Assembly: GCA_029718625.1 (NCBI GenBank)
Contig: CM056389.1
Coordinates: forward strand, 3,833,734-3,897,733
Length of the DNA stretch: 64,000 nt
Source: Synaphobranchus kaupii
Taxonomy: Eukaryota; Chordata; Actinopteri; Anguilliformes; Synaphobranchidae
Reading direction: 5' to 3'
The notes under the pieces are model-generated. The model searched no databases. It was given only the letters and a program-made list of their open reading frames with translations, and was not told the origin of the DNA. The position numbers and the translations under genes are program-made. Positions 1 through 12,917 of this stretch are shown in pieces. The stretch's first letter is position 1, and every line of letters starts with the position of its first letter.

Positions 1-366
1 TTTGAAAACATGTCATTATGGTTATTGTGTATTTATTATTTCATCTCAACAAATTAGGAAAAGTGTGTCAAGACAAAAAAATGAGGTTAACTGGTTTTTA
101 AGAGACGTCAAACATTGAATCGGGTCAAATTTACCCGAAACATAACATGAGGGTTAAACATATCTGCCTGCTGCAACGTCCCCTCCCCCCATGCGCTCCC
201 CAAGCACTGCAGAACAGCCGCATTTCTACTTGAGGAGAAGAATATAATCTAGACTACATTAGTTACAATAAATGTGTAACAATAATGAAGGCTATCACCC
301 AACATGTTTTAAAGTTCTTGTGTGTCACTTGGGAATAGTAGTCTTGCTATGATATGTGCAAAATAA
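1..366. other. Unassigned sequence
   Basis: I see no gene, splice-bounded exon or terminal repeat here. The sequence is AT-rich and precedes a broken LINE fragment. Confidence 0.4.
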
Positions 367-860
367 ATGAGGCTCAACCTCAAAAAATGCAAGGTTCTCC
401 ATGTCTGCCATGCTAAACTTAACCCAATCTTACCCATGCTTACCATCAATCAGGTCCCCCTGGAAACCTGTGAAGCAATCAGAATCCTAGGGGTTACTAT
501 CCAAAGCAACCTCAAATGGGATAAACAGGTTGATCACATGATCACTGCAGCCAACAGGAAACTGTTTGCATTGCGCAGGCTAAAAAAGTTTGCCATTTGA
601 CTCTGACATGGTTTCCATTTACACTGGCTATGTACGCTCCGTTTTGGAGTACGCCGCACCTGTCTGGCATAGCTCTCTCACCACTAGGCAGACCGCTAGG
701 ATGGAGAAGATGCAGAAACCTGCTTGCCGGACCATTCTTGGTTGTAGGTATACCATCTACTCAGATGCACTATCAACCCTCTGACAGACGCTCCAGTCTG
801 AGTCTCGCCTTTGCACGGAATCTGTTCAAATCCAGCTTCAGGGATTGGCTGCCCTAACCT
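367..860 (+). pseudogene. Non-LTR retrotransposon RT fragment (broken)
   Basis: Two overlapping frames (367-600, then 590-784) together read as the part of a LINE reverse transcriptase that follows the catalytic centre. The motif ILGVTIQSNLKWDKQ is the usual 'YLGV..D..L.W' block, and VRSVLEYAAPVW is the later 'LEYA.PVW' block. A frameshift near position 597 separates them, and the catalytic YADD region and endonuclease are absent. This is therefore a 5'-truncated dead copy. The clade cannot be fixed from so little sequence. The family call is firm; the exact end is approximate. Confidence 0.75.
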
Positions 861-1408
861 GGCTAACACGATGACGTGGTCAGGCAGCACCAAGCTGACC
901 CACTACATCTGGGAAGGCTGTCATTGTTAGTGTAATATGCGCTCAGAATTTTATATAATAGGTGCATATAATTCAATGCGCAACACCCCGCGCCTGTCAA
1001 TCATTAGCTTATTAGCTACTCCCCCCATACCGGAAAAACAAACGTGGAGTTTGCCAGAAAAGGTTTCTTCTCCGTTAAACAAACTATGTACATGTTGCAA
1101 AGAAGCAACAATGACAACGCGTTGGCTTTCGTGACATAGGCTGCAACTTGGTCAAAGACGTAAACAAACAGAAACAGCAGGACTAGGAGGACAGTAATTG
1201 TTGAGGCGGTGCTTAATTAAAACAGCTTGTGATTCGTTCAATTCGAAATGTGGATATCCAACCAGCGTAGGTTGCCTGAGCGCACAGCCCCTTCATTATC
1301 TACGTAATTTGCCAACAAGATCAAAGCCACCTCACCAGAATCCAGACTCGAGCGTTAGCCAGGGTAGGCTGCCCCCCCTTCGCAAGGAAGTCTCAGGGCG
1401 ACAGACCC
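861..1408. other. Unassigned sequence
   Basis: There are only short, non-conserved reading frames. I recognise no element ends. Confidence 0.3.
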
Positions 1409-1534
1409 GCAACAGCAAAAAGCTTGCAACAGCATAAAGCTTGCAACAGCATAAAGCTTGCAACAGCATAAAGCTTGCAACAGCAAAAAGCTTGCAACAG
1501 CATAATGATTGCAACAGCAAAAAGCTTGCAACAG
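1409..1534. repeat. 17-bp tandem repeat, about 7.4 copies
   Basis: The unit GCAACAGCATAAAGCTT recurs at 1409, 1426, 1443, 1460, 1477, 1494 and 1511, with a partial copy at 1528. Position 10 alternates between T and A among copies. Reading frames across it on the - strand (LLQALCCCKLYAVA-like) are by-products of the repeat. Confidence 0.93.
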
Positions 1535-1961
1535 GAAGGCACCAAACAGAAAGAGCTTCAAACTCACCTTTACCCTATCTTGCTGGACTTTTAAATCGAT
1601 ATGGGTTTTAGTTTTCCACATGTTAGTCTAGGATATATCTATTTATTTATCAAAAAATTGTTAGAGCAATGTAATTCAGTTTTTTAAATAAAATAGTGTT
1701 TTTAAGAACCTGTAAATTTGCTGAAATTAACAATAAACAATAAATTAACAACCTTTTTTTAACCGACAGCTAATTGATTTTTGCCATCATAGGGTTAATT
1801 CAGTTACTCAGTTACACAACATGTACACAAAGGCATTTAAATGAAAATACAGCACAAAACTGTGATTATGGGGGCAAGAAAATGGACATGACTTTAAATA
1901 TCCCTGAGAGGGATTCAAAGCAGGAACTCAAAATCCAGTAACTGAACCACTTTCCCATCAG
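1535..1961. other. AT-rich non-coding sequence, probably NLR intron
   Basis: There are no ORFs or element ends. It leads into the 42-bp array and then to the splice acceptor of the NACHT exon, so it is probably intron or 5' flank. Confidence 0.4.
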
Positions 1962-2508
1962 ACAGACTGCTCTGAGTTTGTATCCAGGGTTAAACCCCAT
2001 CATACAGACTGCTCTGAGTTTGTATCCAGGGTTAAACCCCATCATACAGACTGCTCTGAGTTTGTATCCAGGGTTAAACCCCATCATACAGACTGCCCTG
2101 AGTTTGTATCCAGGGTTAAACCCCATCATACAGACTGCTCTGAGTTTGTATCCAGGGTTAAACCCCATCATACAGACTGCTCTGAGTTTGTATCCAGGGT
2201 TAAACCCCATCATACAGACTGCTCTGAGTTTGTATCCAGGGTTAAACCCCATCATACAGACTGCCCTGAGTTTGTATCCAGGGTTAAACCCCATCATACA
2301 GACTGCTCTGAGTTTGTATCCAGGGTTAAACCCCATCATACAGACTGCTCTGAGTTTGTATCCAGGGTTAAACCCCATCATACAGACTGCTCTGAGTTTG
2401 TATCCAGGGTTAAACCCCATCATACAGACTGCCCTGAGTTTGTATCCAGGGTTAAACCCCATCATACAGACTGCTCTGAGTTTGTATCCAGGGTTAAACC
2501 CCATCAGA
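1962..2508. repeat. 42-bp minisatellite, 13 copies, with 4-unit higher-order period
   Basis: Thirteen nearly identical 42-bp units start at 1962 and repeat to 2508. They encode a 14-residue repeat (MMGFNPGYKLRAVC on -, LYPGLNPIIQTALS on +) and stay open because 42 is divisible by three. A single T-to-C change (GCTCTG to GCCCTG) occurs only in copies 4, 8 and 12, so the array grew as blocks of four units (168 bp). It ends about 250 bp upstream of the NACHT exon acceptor. I regard it as non-coding intron sequence; no start, splice or protein-family signal supports translation. Confidence 0.95.
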
Positions 2509-2758
2509 CTTCTGATTTCTGCTAATTTATTATATTTATGACGCAATAATATGCATAATTGAGAGGTGTGTAAAACACTGTGTGATAGATGTGTAACACT
2601 GTGTGAGAGGTGTGTAACACAGTGTGAACTGTGTAAAATACTGTGAAAACTGGCTGCATACATATTTTTATTGACTGTTTCTTCTTGAAATCTGTTATTG
2701 AATGGGAAATGTTCATCTTATTTTAAACATAATTATTTCTCATATTTCCTCTCTTCAG

Positions 2759-4604
2759 ATGAATCCATAAAAAGAGCCCAGCAGACCCTGAAAACTGATC
2801 TGAAGAGGAAGTTTCAATTCATATTTGAAGGTTTAGCAAAGCAGGACCACCAAACCCTCCTGAATGAGATCTATACAGAGCTCTACATCACAGAGGGGGG
2901 GAGTGGGGGGGTCAATAATGAACATGAGGTCAGACAGATTGAGACAGCATCCAAGAGACAAACCTCACAGGAGACTGCAATCCTCTGCAATGACATCTTT
3001 AAGCCTTTACCTGGACAAGAGAAACCCAGAACTGTGCTTACAAAGGGCATCGCTGGCATTGGGAAAACCGTCTCTGTGCAGAAGTTCATTCTGGACTGGG
3101 CAGAAGGAAAAACCAATCAGGACGTTGATTTCATCTTCACTCTTCCTTTCCGAGATCTGAATCTGAAGAAGGAGAGAGAATTCAGTTTGATGCAACTTCT
3201 GCAGCACTACTTTCCACAACTGAAAGAGATCAAAAGTATTGAAGGTGATGACGTCAAAGTTGTGCTTATCTTTGATGGTCTGGATGAGTGTCGACTTCCT
3301 CTACATTTCCAGAGCAATAAGATCTGCTGTGATATAACAGAGTCATCATCAGTGGATGTGCTGCTGACTAACCTCATTCTGGGGAATCTGCTTCCCTCTG
3401 CTCTCCTCTGGATCACCTCCCGACCAGCAGCAGCCAATCAGATCCCTCCTGAGTGCGTCCACCAGGTGACAGAGGTACGAGGGTTCAATGACCCACAGAA
3501 GGAGGAGTACTTTAAGAAGAGAATCAGAGATCAGAACCAGGCCAGCAGAATTATCTCACACATAAAGTCATCCAGGAGTCTCTACATCATGTGTCACATA
3601 CCAGTCTTCTGCTGGATTTCTGCTACTGTTCTGGAGACAATGTTGGGTAAAGTAAAGTGGAGAAAGTCGAGTAGAGATCTGCCCAAAACTCTGACTGAAA
3701 TGTACACACACTTCCTGCTCATTCAGACTAATGTAAAGAATCAGAAGTATCATGGCACCAATGAGACAAACCCAAAGAAAATGTCAGAGTCAGATACAGA
3801 AATCATCCTGAAACTGGGGCAGCTGGCTTTTCTACAGCTGAAAAAGGGCAATCTGATATTCTATGAAGAGGACCTGAGAGAGAGTGGCATTGATGTCAGT
3901 GAAGCTTCAGTGTACTCTGGGGTGTGCACAGAGATCTTTAAAGAGGAGTGTGGGTTGGATCAGGAGAAGGTCTACTGCTTTGTGCATCTGAGCATTCAGG
4001 AGTATCTGGCTGCCTTGTTTGTGTTTCTTTCATGTGTAAATGAGAACAGAAATGTACTCAGAGAATCTGAACCTCACAGTGACAGAGTGCAGCTGTCTGA
4101 GTTACACAGGAGTGCAGTGGATCAGGCCTTCCAGAGTAAGAATGGACACCTGGACCTTTTCCTCCGATTCCTTCTTGGCCTCTCTCTGGACCCCATTCAG
4201 ACTCTCTTAGGAGGCCTACTGACACAGACACACAAAGCAAACCCCATTGCTACTTTCTTTCAAAGACCACAGGCACAGACAGAAAGCAGATCAAAGAGCA
4301 TTAAGAAAACAGTCCAGTACATTAAGGAGAAGATCAGAGAGGAATCTTCAGCAGAGAGGACCATCAATCTATTCCACTGTCTGAATGAACTGAATGACAA
4401 CTCTCTTGTGAAGGAAATCCAGAATTCCCTGAGATCAGGAAAACATTCTGGTAAAAAGCTGGAACCAGACCAATGTTCAGCTCTGGCCTTTGTGTTACTG
4501 ATGTCCGAGGAGATCCTGGATGAGTTTGACTTGAAGACCTACAACACATCAGCAGCAGGTTATCAGAGACTCCTACCTGTAACCAGGAACTGCAAGAAGG
4601 CCAT
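2759..4604 (+). CDS. NLR immune receptor, FISNA-NACHT exon (NLRC3/NLRP12-like fish family)
   Basis: This is the large central exon of a teleost NLR, a cytosolic pattern-recognition receptor that binds nucleotide and oligomerises. The FISNA region comes first ([16 protein letters not shown]). NACHT follows: Walker A GIAGIGKT (3046-3069), Walker [11 protein letters not shown] (3259-3288), sensor ALLWITSRP. The winged-helix/HD2 part ends in [15 protein letters not shown]. About 615 codons are open with no break, so the exon looks intact. The acceptor is CTCTTCAG (AG at 2757-2758) and the donor is CCAT|GTGAGT. The exon starts in phase 1 and ends in phase 2; the phase-2 end matches the LRR exons downstream. 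The in-frame ATG at 2698 lies in the intron and is not a credible start. N-terminal effector exons are not visible upstream. Exact orthology cannot be set because fish carry many such paralogues. Confidence 0.95.
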
Positions 4605-4683
4605 GTGAGTATTATGTCATTAATAAAGTTTATTATAAAGATTATAGACAGCATATTTTCTCACTTTCTACTTCTAATGAGAA

Positions 4684-5168
4684 TGTTGTGGAATAAAGCC
4701 ACTCTGAGGTTCGGACTGGTGAAATTCAAGAAGTTTTATTCATGCATATACATGGAGAATAAACACATCAATGTCAGTCAGTGTCCATTCTAAAGTTTCA
4801 CAAAAGAAGCCTTCATACTTATACACTTTTGGTTATACAAAACAGGATAGAGACCGTCCTCCTTTCCCACCCTTAATTGTTTTGGGAACATCAACCTTGT
4901 TTCTCACCCTCAGCCCCCCCTGACCCAAGGCCTCACGGCCTTGGTTCCAGACATGCATACAGACACAGGTGGGAGAAGAGTTTATTATGGTTTCGTTTCC
5001 CAAGCAGTTTCTTCAGTTCACACACTCAAAGCATTTCTTCAGTCAATTATCCTGCTCACAGTTTTCAGCTCTTGGCAGCACGCAAACAAGGCCCAGAGCG
5101 AGGTCACAAAGCCCTCAGGTTATACAGGTTATATCATTTTAATTTTTATAATTACTGAAACTTCCACA
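4684..5168. mobile_element. Solo LTR, about 485 bp (copy 1 of 2)
   Basis: This sequence begins TGTTGTGGAA and ends CTTCCACA, the TG...CA form of an LTR. It is flanked by the 4-bp direct repeat AGAA (4680-4683 and 5169-5172). A near-identical copy lies at 59481-59963 with a different 4-bp duplication (CATG), which confirms the boundaries. No internal retroelement genes are present, so it is a solo LTR. It lies just behind the NACHT exon donor, in intron. Superfamily is not determined. Confidence 0.85.
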
Positions 5169-5172
5169 AGAA

Positions 5173-5519
5173 TAAAGTTCAATAAAATTGTTGGGTAAAA
5201 ATTTGTTAAATTATTACTATTTCTGAATCAAGATGTTACAACAGCTTAATGCCCTCATTTAATGTTCTGAATCGAGAATATAAGCAGCATCAAAAACTCC
5301 AAAACTTCACTTTATTTGATTTAATTTACTTATTATTTTCAAAGATACCAATTCTCAAATAAACAATTAATTTGTTGATAGATTAATCTGATGGGTAAAC
5401 GTTTGTCAAAACATAAAATTCAAATGAACGAAAGGCTATATTAAGATAAGGGACCCTATTTTGGTGTCTTGCACAGAAACAGAATATATTTCACCTGCGC
5501 CAGGTTTGGTAGTTTTATG
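5173..5519. other. Unassigned AT-rich intron
   Basis: No ORF or element end is seen between the solo LTR and the hAT element. Confidence 0.4.
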
Positions 5520-5527
5520 GTCTGCAG

Positions 5528-7044
5528 TAGGGGTGTGCAGCGATGCCACTATCTGTATCTGTATCTGTTCAACCATTAACAATATCTGTATCCGTATCTG
5601 TATTCGGATTAGAAACCGGAAGTGGGTGTGGCTTCGACCGGAAGTTGTGTTATAGGAAATGTGATCATTTTGAGTCTAAAATTAATTGTTATTGCAATTT
5701 ATGAGTGTTCACCCCCCTCACTGTCTTTTTTTACTTTTAAAAACTTTTTATAAGAACTATATTCTGTACTTTATACTTATTTATCTATTGTTTTGTTTTG
5801 TTAACCTATTTGAACCCCCCACCCCCTAACTGGGGGACACTGAACAATAATTTTGTATAAGAACTGGAAAATATCTGAGGTACAATATATAATCAACTCA
5901 GAATGAAAAGGCAGTTTTACAAAAATCAAACCATTTCATTATACATTTGAATGGAAACTATTTCCACAATGACAGCCCTTTCTGCCTGTTGTGATTTCAT
6001 ATTGTACTTTTTTGTTATTTTTTTATTTTACTATATGAACTTGAATACATAAATGATTATGTATAGTAATATTATTATAATTACTATTATTATTATGCTT
6101 TATAAGATTCAAGGAGAAGACTTTGAGAAGGATTATAGCCTAATGATTTATTGAGAAAACACTCGAAATGAAAAAAGTGAACAGTCCAACAAGATGCATT
6201 TCTGAGCTAGCAGTAACAACAAAGTTCTAGAACACCTGAAAAGCTTTTAATTCAAGAAAATGAAAAAAAGTCAGGACATGGCTGCATTCCAACAGCTTTT
6301 AATAACCATTGGTTAAACTGATCACCACGACAAGCCTAGTTAAAACATTTTTTTCTGCAGTGTAAAATGTCACATTTTCGTTTTATTAATTGCGTTGCAA
6401 GTTTGGGCTCATGGAATGGCGAGATTGACGGAATTGCTTACGCAGCAATACGGAGGGAGAACGGATGGTCTGTACAGTTTAAAAATACAAACAACACTAC
6501 TAGAATAAATAAAAGAATGAATTCGATAGCCAGTAAGTGACATTTCAAAACGGGAAATAGGTTACTGATTCTAGCTGTTCCTTTGCTTTCTTTTAAAAGG
6601 TGTTCTTACGTTCTGAAAAAGTGGCGAGATTAAGGGCAGCTAAATTCAAGCGAGCAGCATTAAAGGGATATCGTTTGCATGCAAGATGTTGAGATTCTTC
6701 ATTTAACATTTTGTTTCTTTTTCTTTTGCTCTCACAAGATTGACATAGGCCTATATAAACAAGGCACACTGTTTGATTATAGCGAGCACGTTAAAGATAT
6801 AGGTTGAGTATCCGAGTCACATGGCCCATATCGAACGGCTCCATCCCTAATGATATATTTTAATGTTTTAATCAACAATAAACAATACAATGTTTAATTA
6901 TGTAAAGTTCATAAGAGGCTAGATTTCCCTGCTGCAATTATTTCCCGCATCCAAATTATGAACTGGCAACTTCGGATCCGTTCCGGATCCGTTTCCAACC
7001 CACTATCCGTGCACTTCTGGATTTCGGCGTCGGGCACACCCCTA
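5528..7044. mobile_element. Non-autonomous hAT element, about 1.5 kb
   Basis: The terminal inverted repeats are TAGGGGTGTGC on the left and GCACACCCCTA on the right. They are flanked by a perfect 8-bp duplication, GTCTGCAG (5520-5527 and 7045-7052). An 8-bp target duplication and TAGGG-type ends identify the hAT superfamily. The interior has no transposase reading frame, so it depends on an enzyme supplied in trans. Confidence 0.9.
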
Positions 7045-7052
7045 GTCTGCAG

Positions 7053-7809
7053 TAAACCCGTGTCAACATGGATTGGGGAGCGCAATAAGGGCTGTGTCAA
7101 TAGAAACATTCGGCACTGTGCACGTTTGATGTTGAATAATGCGTTTCTGCAAACAAAACCAGTTTTAACTCAAACGCTGGAGTATTGTGCTATTTTAGTG
7201 GCGTTATGAATGCGGTACACGACTGCATGAACGCATACCACTGATGCGACAGACTATTTGACTATTTGAAATGCAAGCTTTGTTTAGTGATGCAGTCCAT
7301 AGTCCAGTTAGACTGCATCTGTATGGTGTTAATAGTGTGAGCTACTTGAATGAGAGACACAAGGAAGGTGGGAGACCGGCACTACATCCATCAAATAGTG
7401 TAAAACAAGCATTTGTTAAAATCGTAGATATTGACTCAATATATTGAGCCCAGAACACTGTGGAGCTGTTTCCTTAGTTAGTGTACATTCATCTTTTCAA
7501 GTGCATGTCTGAAGTGAATTAAACTTAGTTGAAGCGGTGAAATGTTTTTGTTTATTTTTAATGTGGTATTAAAAAGAAAATTGACAGCAAAGAAACATAA
7601 AAGCTTTCGTAAATTCAAACTAAACGCAGCGTCTTCTTTCCCGTCCTCTGATTCACAAGCGCGATGCTGCCAAGTTGAAACAGTAGCAGCAGCAGCACGA
7701 TGGAGAGGCCGACTGGAGGGGTGTCTCTGCCAGCTGCCTCCTGCTCCTGGCCAGTCTGGGAATATTCACCCTGCGCAATTGTTATTAAATTAGCAGCTGG
7801 CTGTGGCGC
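7053..7809. other. Unassigned sequence
   Basis: There are short reading frames only. One frame near 7318-7446 gives a hydrophilic peptide (containing SYLNERHKEGGRPALHP), but I cannot place it in a family, and no splice signals frame it convincingly. Confidence 0.3.
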
Positions 7810-10800
7810 TAACACACTGGGCTCTATCTTAGCTCTATCGCCGCTAAGCGGCATTAACCCAAACGCAAGCGTCTTTGTGAGTTTCAGACCGGCGCTGTGC
7901 TGTTGTCATTTTACCGTCCAGAGCTCACGTTGTTTAAATAGCAAGTAAACTTGCGCTGAACTGGGCGGGTTGGTCTGGCCAGGATAATTTTTGGCGTATT
8001 GCTATCTTGAGGCAGCAAAAAGCATTTGCACTAAAACCACCACCACAAACCTGGTCTGAAGACATGTCACAGTTATTTTAACGGCACAATATTAAGATAG
8101 CAATATGCGTCTAACATGGACGCGTGCACAACGTGCATACACCCTCCTCTTGTCTGTTACTCACACAGGGGTGCACACTAAACATGGATAAAAATATCAA
8201 GATTAGCCTACAATGTGAAATTCTATTGTGTACATCAAAAAATACATAATAATAAAAGGGTCCATTGGACAAGGACCACATACCTGTCTCTCAGTGAAGG
8301 GCAGTGCTGCCTTAAATTGCGTTTATCCCACCAGATTTTAACAAACTTCTATCATCTCCTGGCAGCTGAGCTGGAGACAAATGCCTGCTGTCCCTATATG
8401 CACTCCTATATGCAATGAATACATTCAAGTCCCCATCACACCTGTCAGCCAGGAACCGGTAAAACAGGAGTTCAGGGTGAAGTTTGGAATTCCTGGGGTT
8501 CTCCCCCAGCAGAGAACGCTGTTATATATGTGACACATAAGGGAGCCCACTCCATCAACATCCTGGCGATGCGCAATGCTACGTGTAAGGTTACGCACAT
8601 ATTCGCTAATTATCCTGGATCAAGCTATGACTCTGTTGGCCAATAGTTCCTGTAATCTTCCGAGGGGACAATCTTCTGTTAGGGGACAATGGCTATCCAA
8701 TAAAAACTTTGCTGGTAACACCTATATCATGCCTAATGCACTAATTGACATTCAATCAAAAACTCAAGACAACAGAGTGGACTGCTGAAAATGTGTTTCA
8801 GATGTCTGGAACATTACAATACAACATGTAGGTAAATGGAATGGTTTTGACTGAAAAAATTTACAAACTCTGTCCAGTGAAAATGGTATTTTTTGTTTTT
8901 CAAATAGCCTACGGTCCTGGGGATTCGCTGTGCATGTGTTTTTTCGATACGGTTCAAAAAACTGAGATGAATGTAAATTTCACCATTTAAACTGAATTTT
9001 TAACACTATTCTTCCTTCTTCATATTTTTTTAATTAAAGTGACCAGGGGCTCTATCTTGGCGATCTTAGCGCTTGGTCTAAGCGCATGGCGTTAAGTGCA
9101 TTTAGGGCGTGTCCAAGTCCACTTTTGCTAGTCTGATGGCGTGATTTTTTAGCGCTAAGCACGGCGCAACGTGCAAATGGGCTGAACCTAGTCTCTTCAT
9201 TAATTATTGGTGTGTCTTGGGCGTGTCATGCAATAAACCAATCAAAATGTCAATCCCATTCCCTTTAAAAGCCTGCTTTTCCACCTTGACAGATTGCTTA
9301 TATAATGGCGAAACAGACATGCTCATGCGTGTTTAGTGCGATCAAGGAATAGGCTATGTCGATCAATAGTATGATCAATATTATTCGGACTAACCATTAT
9401 GAGTTACCGGTAATTCCCGACAGTGCTGTTATTTTACAAAATATATGCGGTTAAATTTCGTTAAAAGCACCTGCAACAGCTGAGAATAAGCTATCAATGG
9501 CTTCCGTCTCACCTTAGAAAACGCCAAATTAGCCTGCTTTTTTAACAAATTTTGTTTGATTATGCAATGAAACATTGTCAAACATCAATTCCATGCAGAT
9601 GTTCTCAGTTCAAGCTTCATCTGAAGTTCATTACCTGCATTCTAATATTGATTAATAACATAAATACCATTATTTTGCCTTAACAATGACACAATACAAT
9701 AGAGCTGTCAGGCTGGCAACCCATAGGTTTAGGCATATTTTCCCTTGTTTTATAATGTCCTGCTTATGGAAATGTGACCAACCTGTTTTACTGTAGCGTA
9801 ATGCTTTAAAACAATCCACTTTCCCAAGAAGACTGTTAAAAGTGCGATTTACAGCAGGGGAAACAGATCTGCTCCTGCAGAGAATGGCATTAAAATTAAT
9901 TGTGAATTAATTGTGTAACGTGCTGCAAATTTGTTTTTGTTTCTAATTAGATGCTTAGTTCTCTTTAAAATCGTTTTGTTCAGTTATGGAACAACAGGTA
10001 AAATTAGCAGGGTTTTAATAAGCTTAGAGTATGGAAACCTTGTCACTGTGTAATTTAAAAAAATATGAAGGACGTAGAATAAGGTTCAAATTCAGTTAAC
10101 ATGGTGACATTTATCTCCGTTTTTCATACTGTATCGAAAAAACTGTATGCACAGCGAATCCGCCGTAGCCTAGGCCATTTGAAAAACAATAAAAGCAATA
10201 CTGGACAAGGTTTTGAACGTTTTTCAGTCAAAACCAAAACTTACAGGCTGTATGCTGTAGGCCTAGAGAGCTGTGTTATAATGACATCTGAAGCGCATTT
10301 TCAGAACTCAAATGTCCATCTATTGCAGTGCACGTGTTTTCCATTGAATGACAATTCACGCATTAGGTGTAAATGACAATTCGCGCATTAGGCTTGATAT
10401 AGGTGTTATCAGCAAAGTTTTCAATAGATAGCCATTGTCCCATAACAGAAGATTGTCCCCCCGGAAGATTAGGCTACAGGAACTATTGGCAAATATAGCT
10501 TGATCCAGGATAATTGCGAATAGTCTATACATGTAACCTTACACCGCCTGGATGTTGATGGAGTGGGCTGAAAGTAATTTAATGCGGCATTCCCCTTCGC
10601 GGAGGGACAGGTAGCCGATGTGGTCTTTGACCTATGGGCCCCTTTATTATTATGCCTTTTATGATATAGCCTACACAATAATAATATTTCACATAGTAAT
10701 CTTGATATTTTTAGTTATACTTGTGCGCGCCCCTGTGTGTAACAGACAGGAGGGTGTACGCGCGTTGTGCACACGCCTATGCAGACGCACTTATATGGGC

Positions 10801-11861
10801 CATTCTACAAAAGTCATGCAAATTGCTGTCCCTCTCTGATAAAAGTAAGAAATTGACCAATAAAATCTTTCAATGCTATATAATTCATTAGATCATGTTA
10901 TGTTTTAATATAATCCAAGATATAAATTGCAGTAATAATAGTTACATTTATCCAAAATCAACACTTATACTCTTGGGTGTATAAATTCCTATTGGGAGAT
11001 GGCTGTCCCCACTATCAACCCTTAAACTGGTGCATTAAAAAATAATACCCAAAATATTTTTGCCAATTATTTGACTTCTCTCATTCAATAAAGCATGTGA
11101 ATTTTTATCAAATATAAGTTAAAATAATGCAATCTATTTTGTAATAAATTTTATAATTCAAAAAACCTATCGAAAAAATGCTGTCCCCAATTTTTACGTC
11201 ACAACCGAAATGTACACTGTTTGAGTTTGTGCAGTGAACCTGCTTGTAGCCACACACCCCTTTTTTAACCAGGAAATTAGACAACCTTCATATGAATCAA
11301 GGCCACATGGTGAGTAGCTAGGTTTTAGCGTTTTGATATAATTGTCCTTCAAAGTATGGAAATTAGTCTGTGGTTTTAAGAGATGTCACACCCAAACACC
11401 CAAGTTTTCATATTAGAGAAAAAAAGTTGATTTCATAACTGTAGATTTGATTAAAAGGAAGGTGCATCTGCACAGAGAAGTGGTTGCTAACCATGTGCTT
11501 GCTAAATCTTTTGTTTAGTGGCCGAAATGAGCCAAAATTGTCACTACCGAAACAAATGGTATTGTTTTGACAGGCCTGTTTCGGTTGGTGACACTTGTCC
11601 GTAAATTCTTATTAAAGACAATCAATGCACATGTACAAACCTCAATTCCAAAAAAGTTGGGACAGTGTATAAAATGTAAATAAAAACAGAAGGCAATGAT
11701 TTGCGAGTCCTTTTTGTATTCAATTGAAAACAGTACAAAGACAAGATATTTCATGTTTTAACTAATCAACTTTATTCTACATTTCATTCTTTATTCAGCT
11801 CATTCTACATTTGATGCCTGCAACACCTCCCAAAAAATTTGGGACAGGGGCATGTTTACCT

Positions 11862-12611
11862 TTGTGTTACATCACCTGTCCTTTTAACAACACTCAGTAA
11901 TCTTTTGGGAACTACAACACTAATTGTCTTGGCATTGTCTCTGAAATAAGCAGGGATGTCCCTGAAAAAGCGATTGTCTAGATCGCAGCAAATGTTGCTC
12001 CAAAATGCATATGTACCCTTCAGCGTTAATCGTGCTTTCACAGATGTGCAAGTTACCCATGCCATGGGCACTAACACACCCCCATACCATGACAGACGCT
12101 GGCTTTTGAACCTTGTGTTGGTAACAATCGAGATGGTCCTTTTCCTCTTTGGCCGGGAGAACACGACGTCTATTATTTCCAAAAACAATTTGAAAGGTGG
12201 ACTCGTCAGACCACAGCACACGTTTCCAATTTGCGTCAGTCCATCTCAGATGAGCCCAGAGAAGTCGGCGGCGTTTCTGGATGTTGTTGATATATGGCTT
12301 ACGCTTTGGGTAGTAGAGTCTTAACTTGCATTTGTAGATGCAGTGACAAATTGTGTTTACTGACAATGGTTTTCTGAAGTATTCCAGAGCCCATGTGGTT
12401 ATATTCATTAAAGAAGCATGCCGTTTTTAATGTAGTGCTGTCTGAAGGATCGAAGGTCAAGGGCATTCAATATTGGTTTATGGCCTTGCCCGTTTTCTCC
12501 AGATTCTCTGAATCTTTTACTAATATTATGGACTGTAGATGGTGAAATCCCTAAATTCCTTGCAATCGTGTGTTGAGAAACATTGTTCTTAAACTGTTGG
12601 ACTATTCGCTC
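11862..12611 (-). pseudogene. Tc1-type transposase, degenerate
   Basis: Reading the - strand, the helix-turn-helix region (ARNLGISPSTVHNISKRF) is followed by the DDE core, including KRVLWSDESTFQI and VMVWGCVSAHGMGNL. The frame changes at least twice (around 12408 and 11930-11980), and the N-terminus is cut at 12611 by the next nested element. The last catalytic block lies out of frame. The protein would have cut and pasted the element at TA sites; this copy cannot be functional. Confidence 0.9.
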
Positions 12612-12657
12612 CAGTGTTTCCCCTAGGATGGAGTTGTAGCAGTGGAGGTGAAGCACT

Positions 12658-12658
<1 letters not shown>

Positions 12659-12684
<26 letters not shown>
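12659..12684. repeat. AT dinucleotide microsatellite
   Basis: An uninterrupted run of alternating TA, about 13 repeats. Confidence 0.95.
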
Positions 12685-12688
<4 letters not shown>

Positions 12689-12917
12689 AATTTTTTTAAA
12701 AATTCCTATAAAACATGTATTGTGCACTCACAAAGTGCACCCTGCCGGGAGGTTTCTTTGTGTCTGCCGGCACCAGAGGGGCTCTCGAGGCCTAAGTACA
12801 TACAGTACAGTACAAGGACAACTACAGGCAGGGGCGTAGGTGAACATTGGGGGGGGGGGGGGACCACAAACTGTAAATGTTCTTTGTGATGAGAATGGAG
12901 GGGGACACTAATAATAT

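Noticed and set aside
1409..1534. CRISPR or binding-site array
   Set aside because: 17-bp units are contiguous; a simple tandem repeat explains it.
1866..2663. 265-codon open frame across the 42-bp array
   Set aside because: It follows from a stop-free unit whose length is divisible by three; the opposite strand is open as well, and there is no domain or splice support.
2698..2758. ATG at 2698 as start of the NLR protein
   Set aside because: A strong acceptor (pyrimidine tract, CTCTTCAG) lies at 2758, and similarity to NLRs begins after it; the preceding codons are AT-rich intron.
7318..7446. Possible exon encoding SYLNERHKEGGRPALHP
   Set aside because: Short, no clear splice pair, and no family I recognise.
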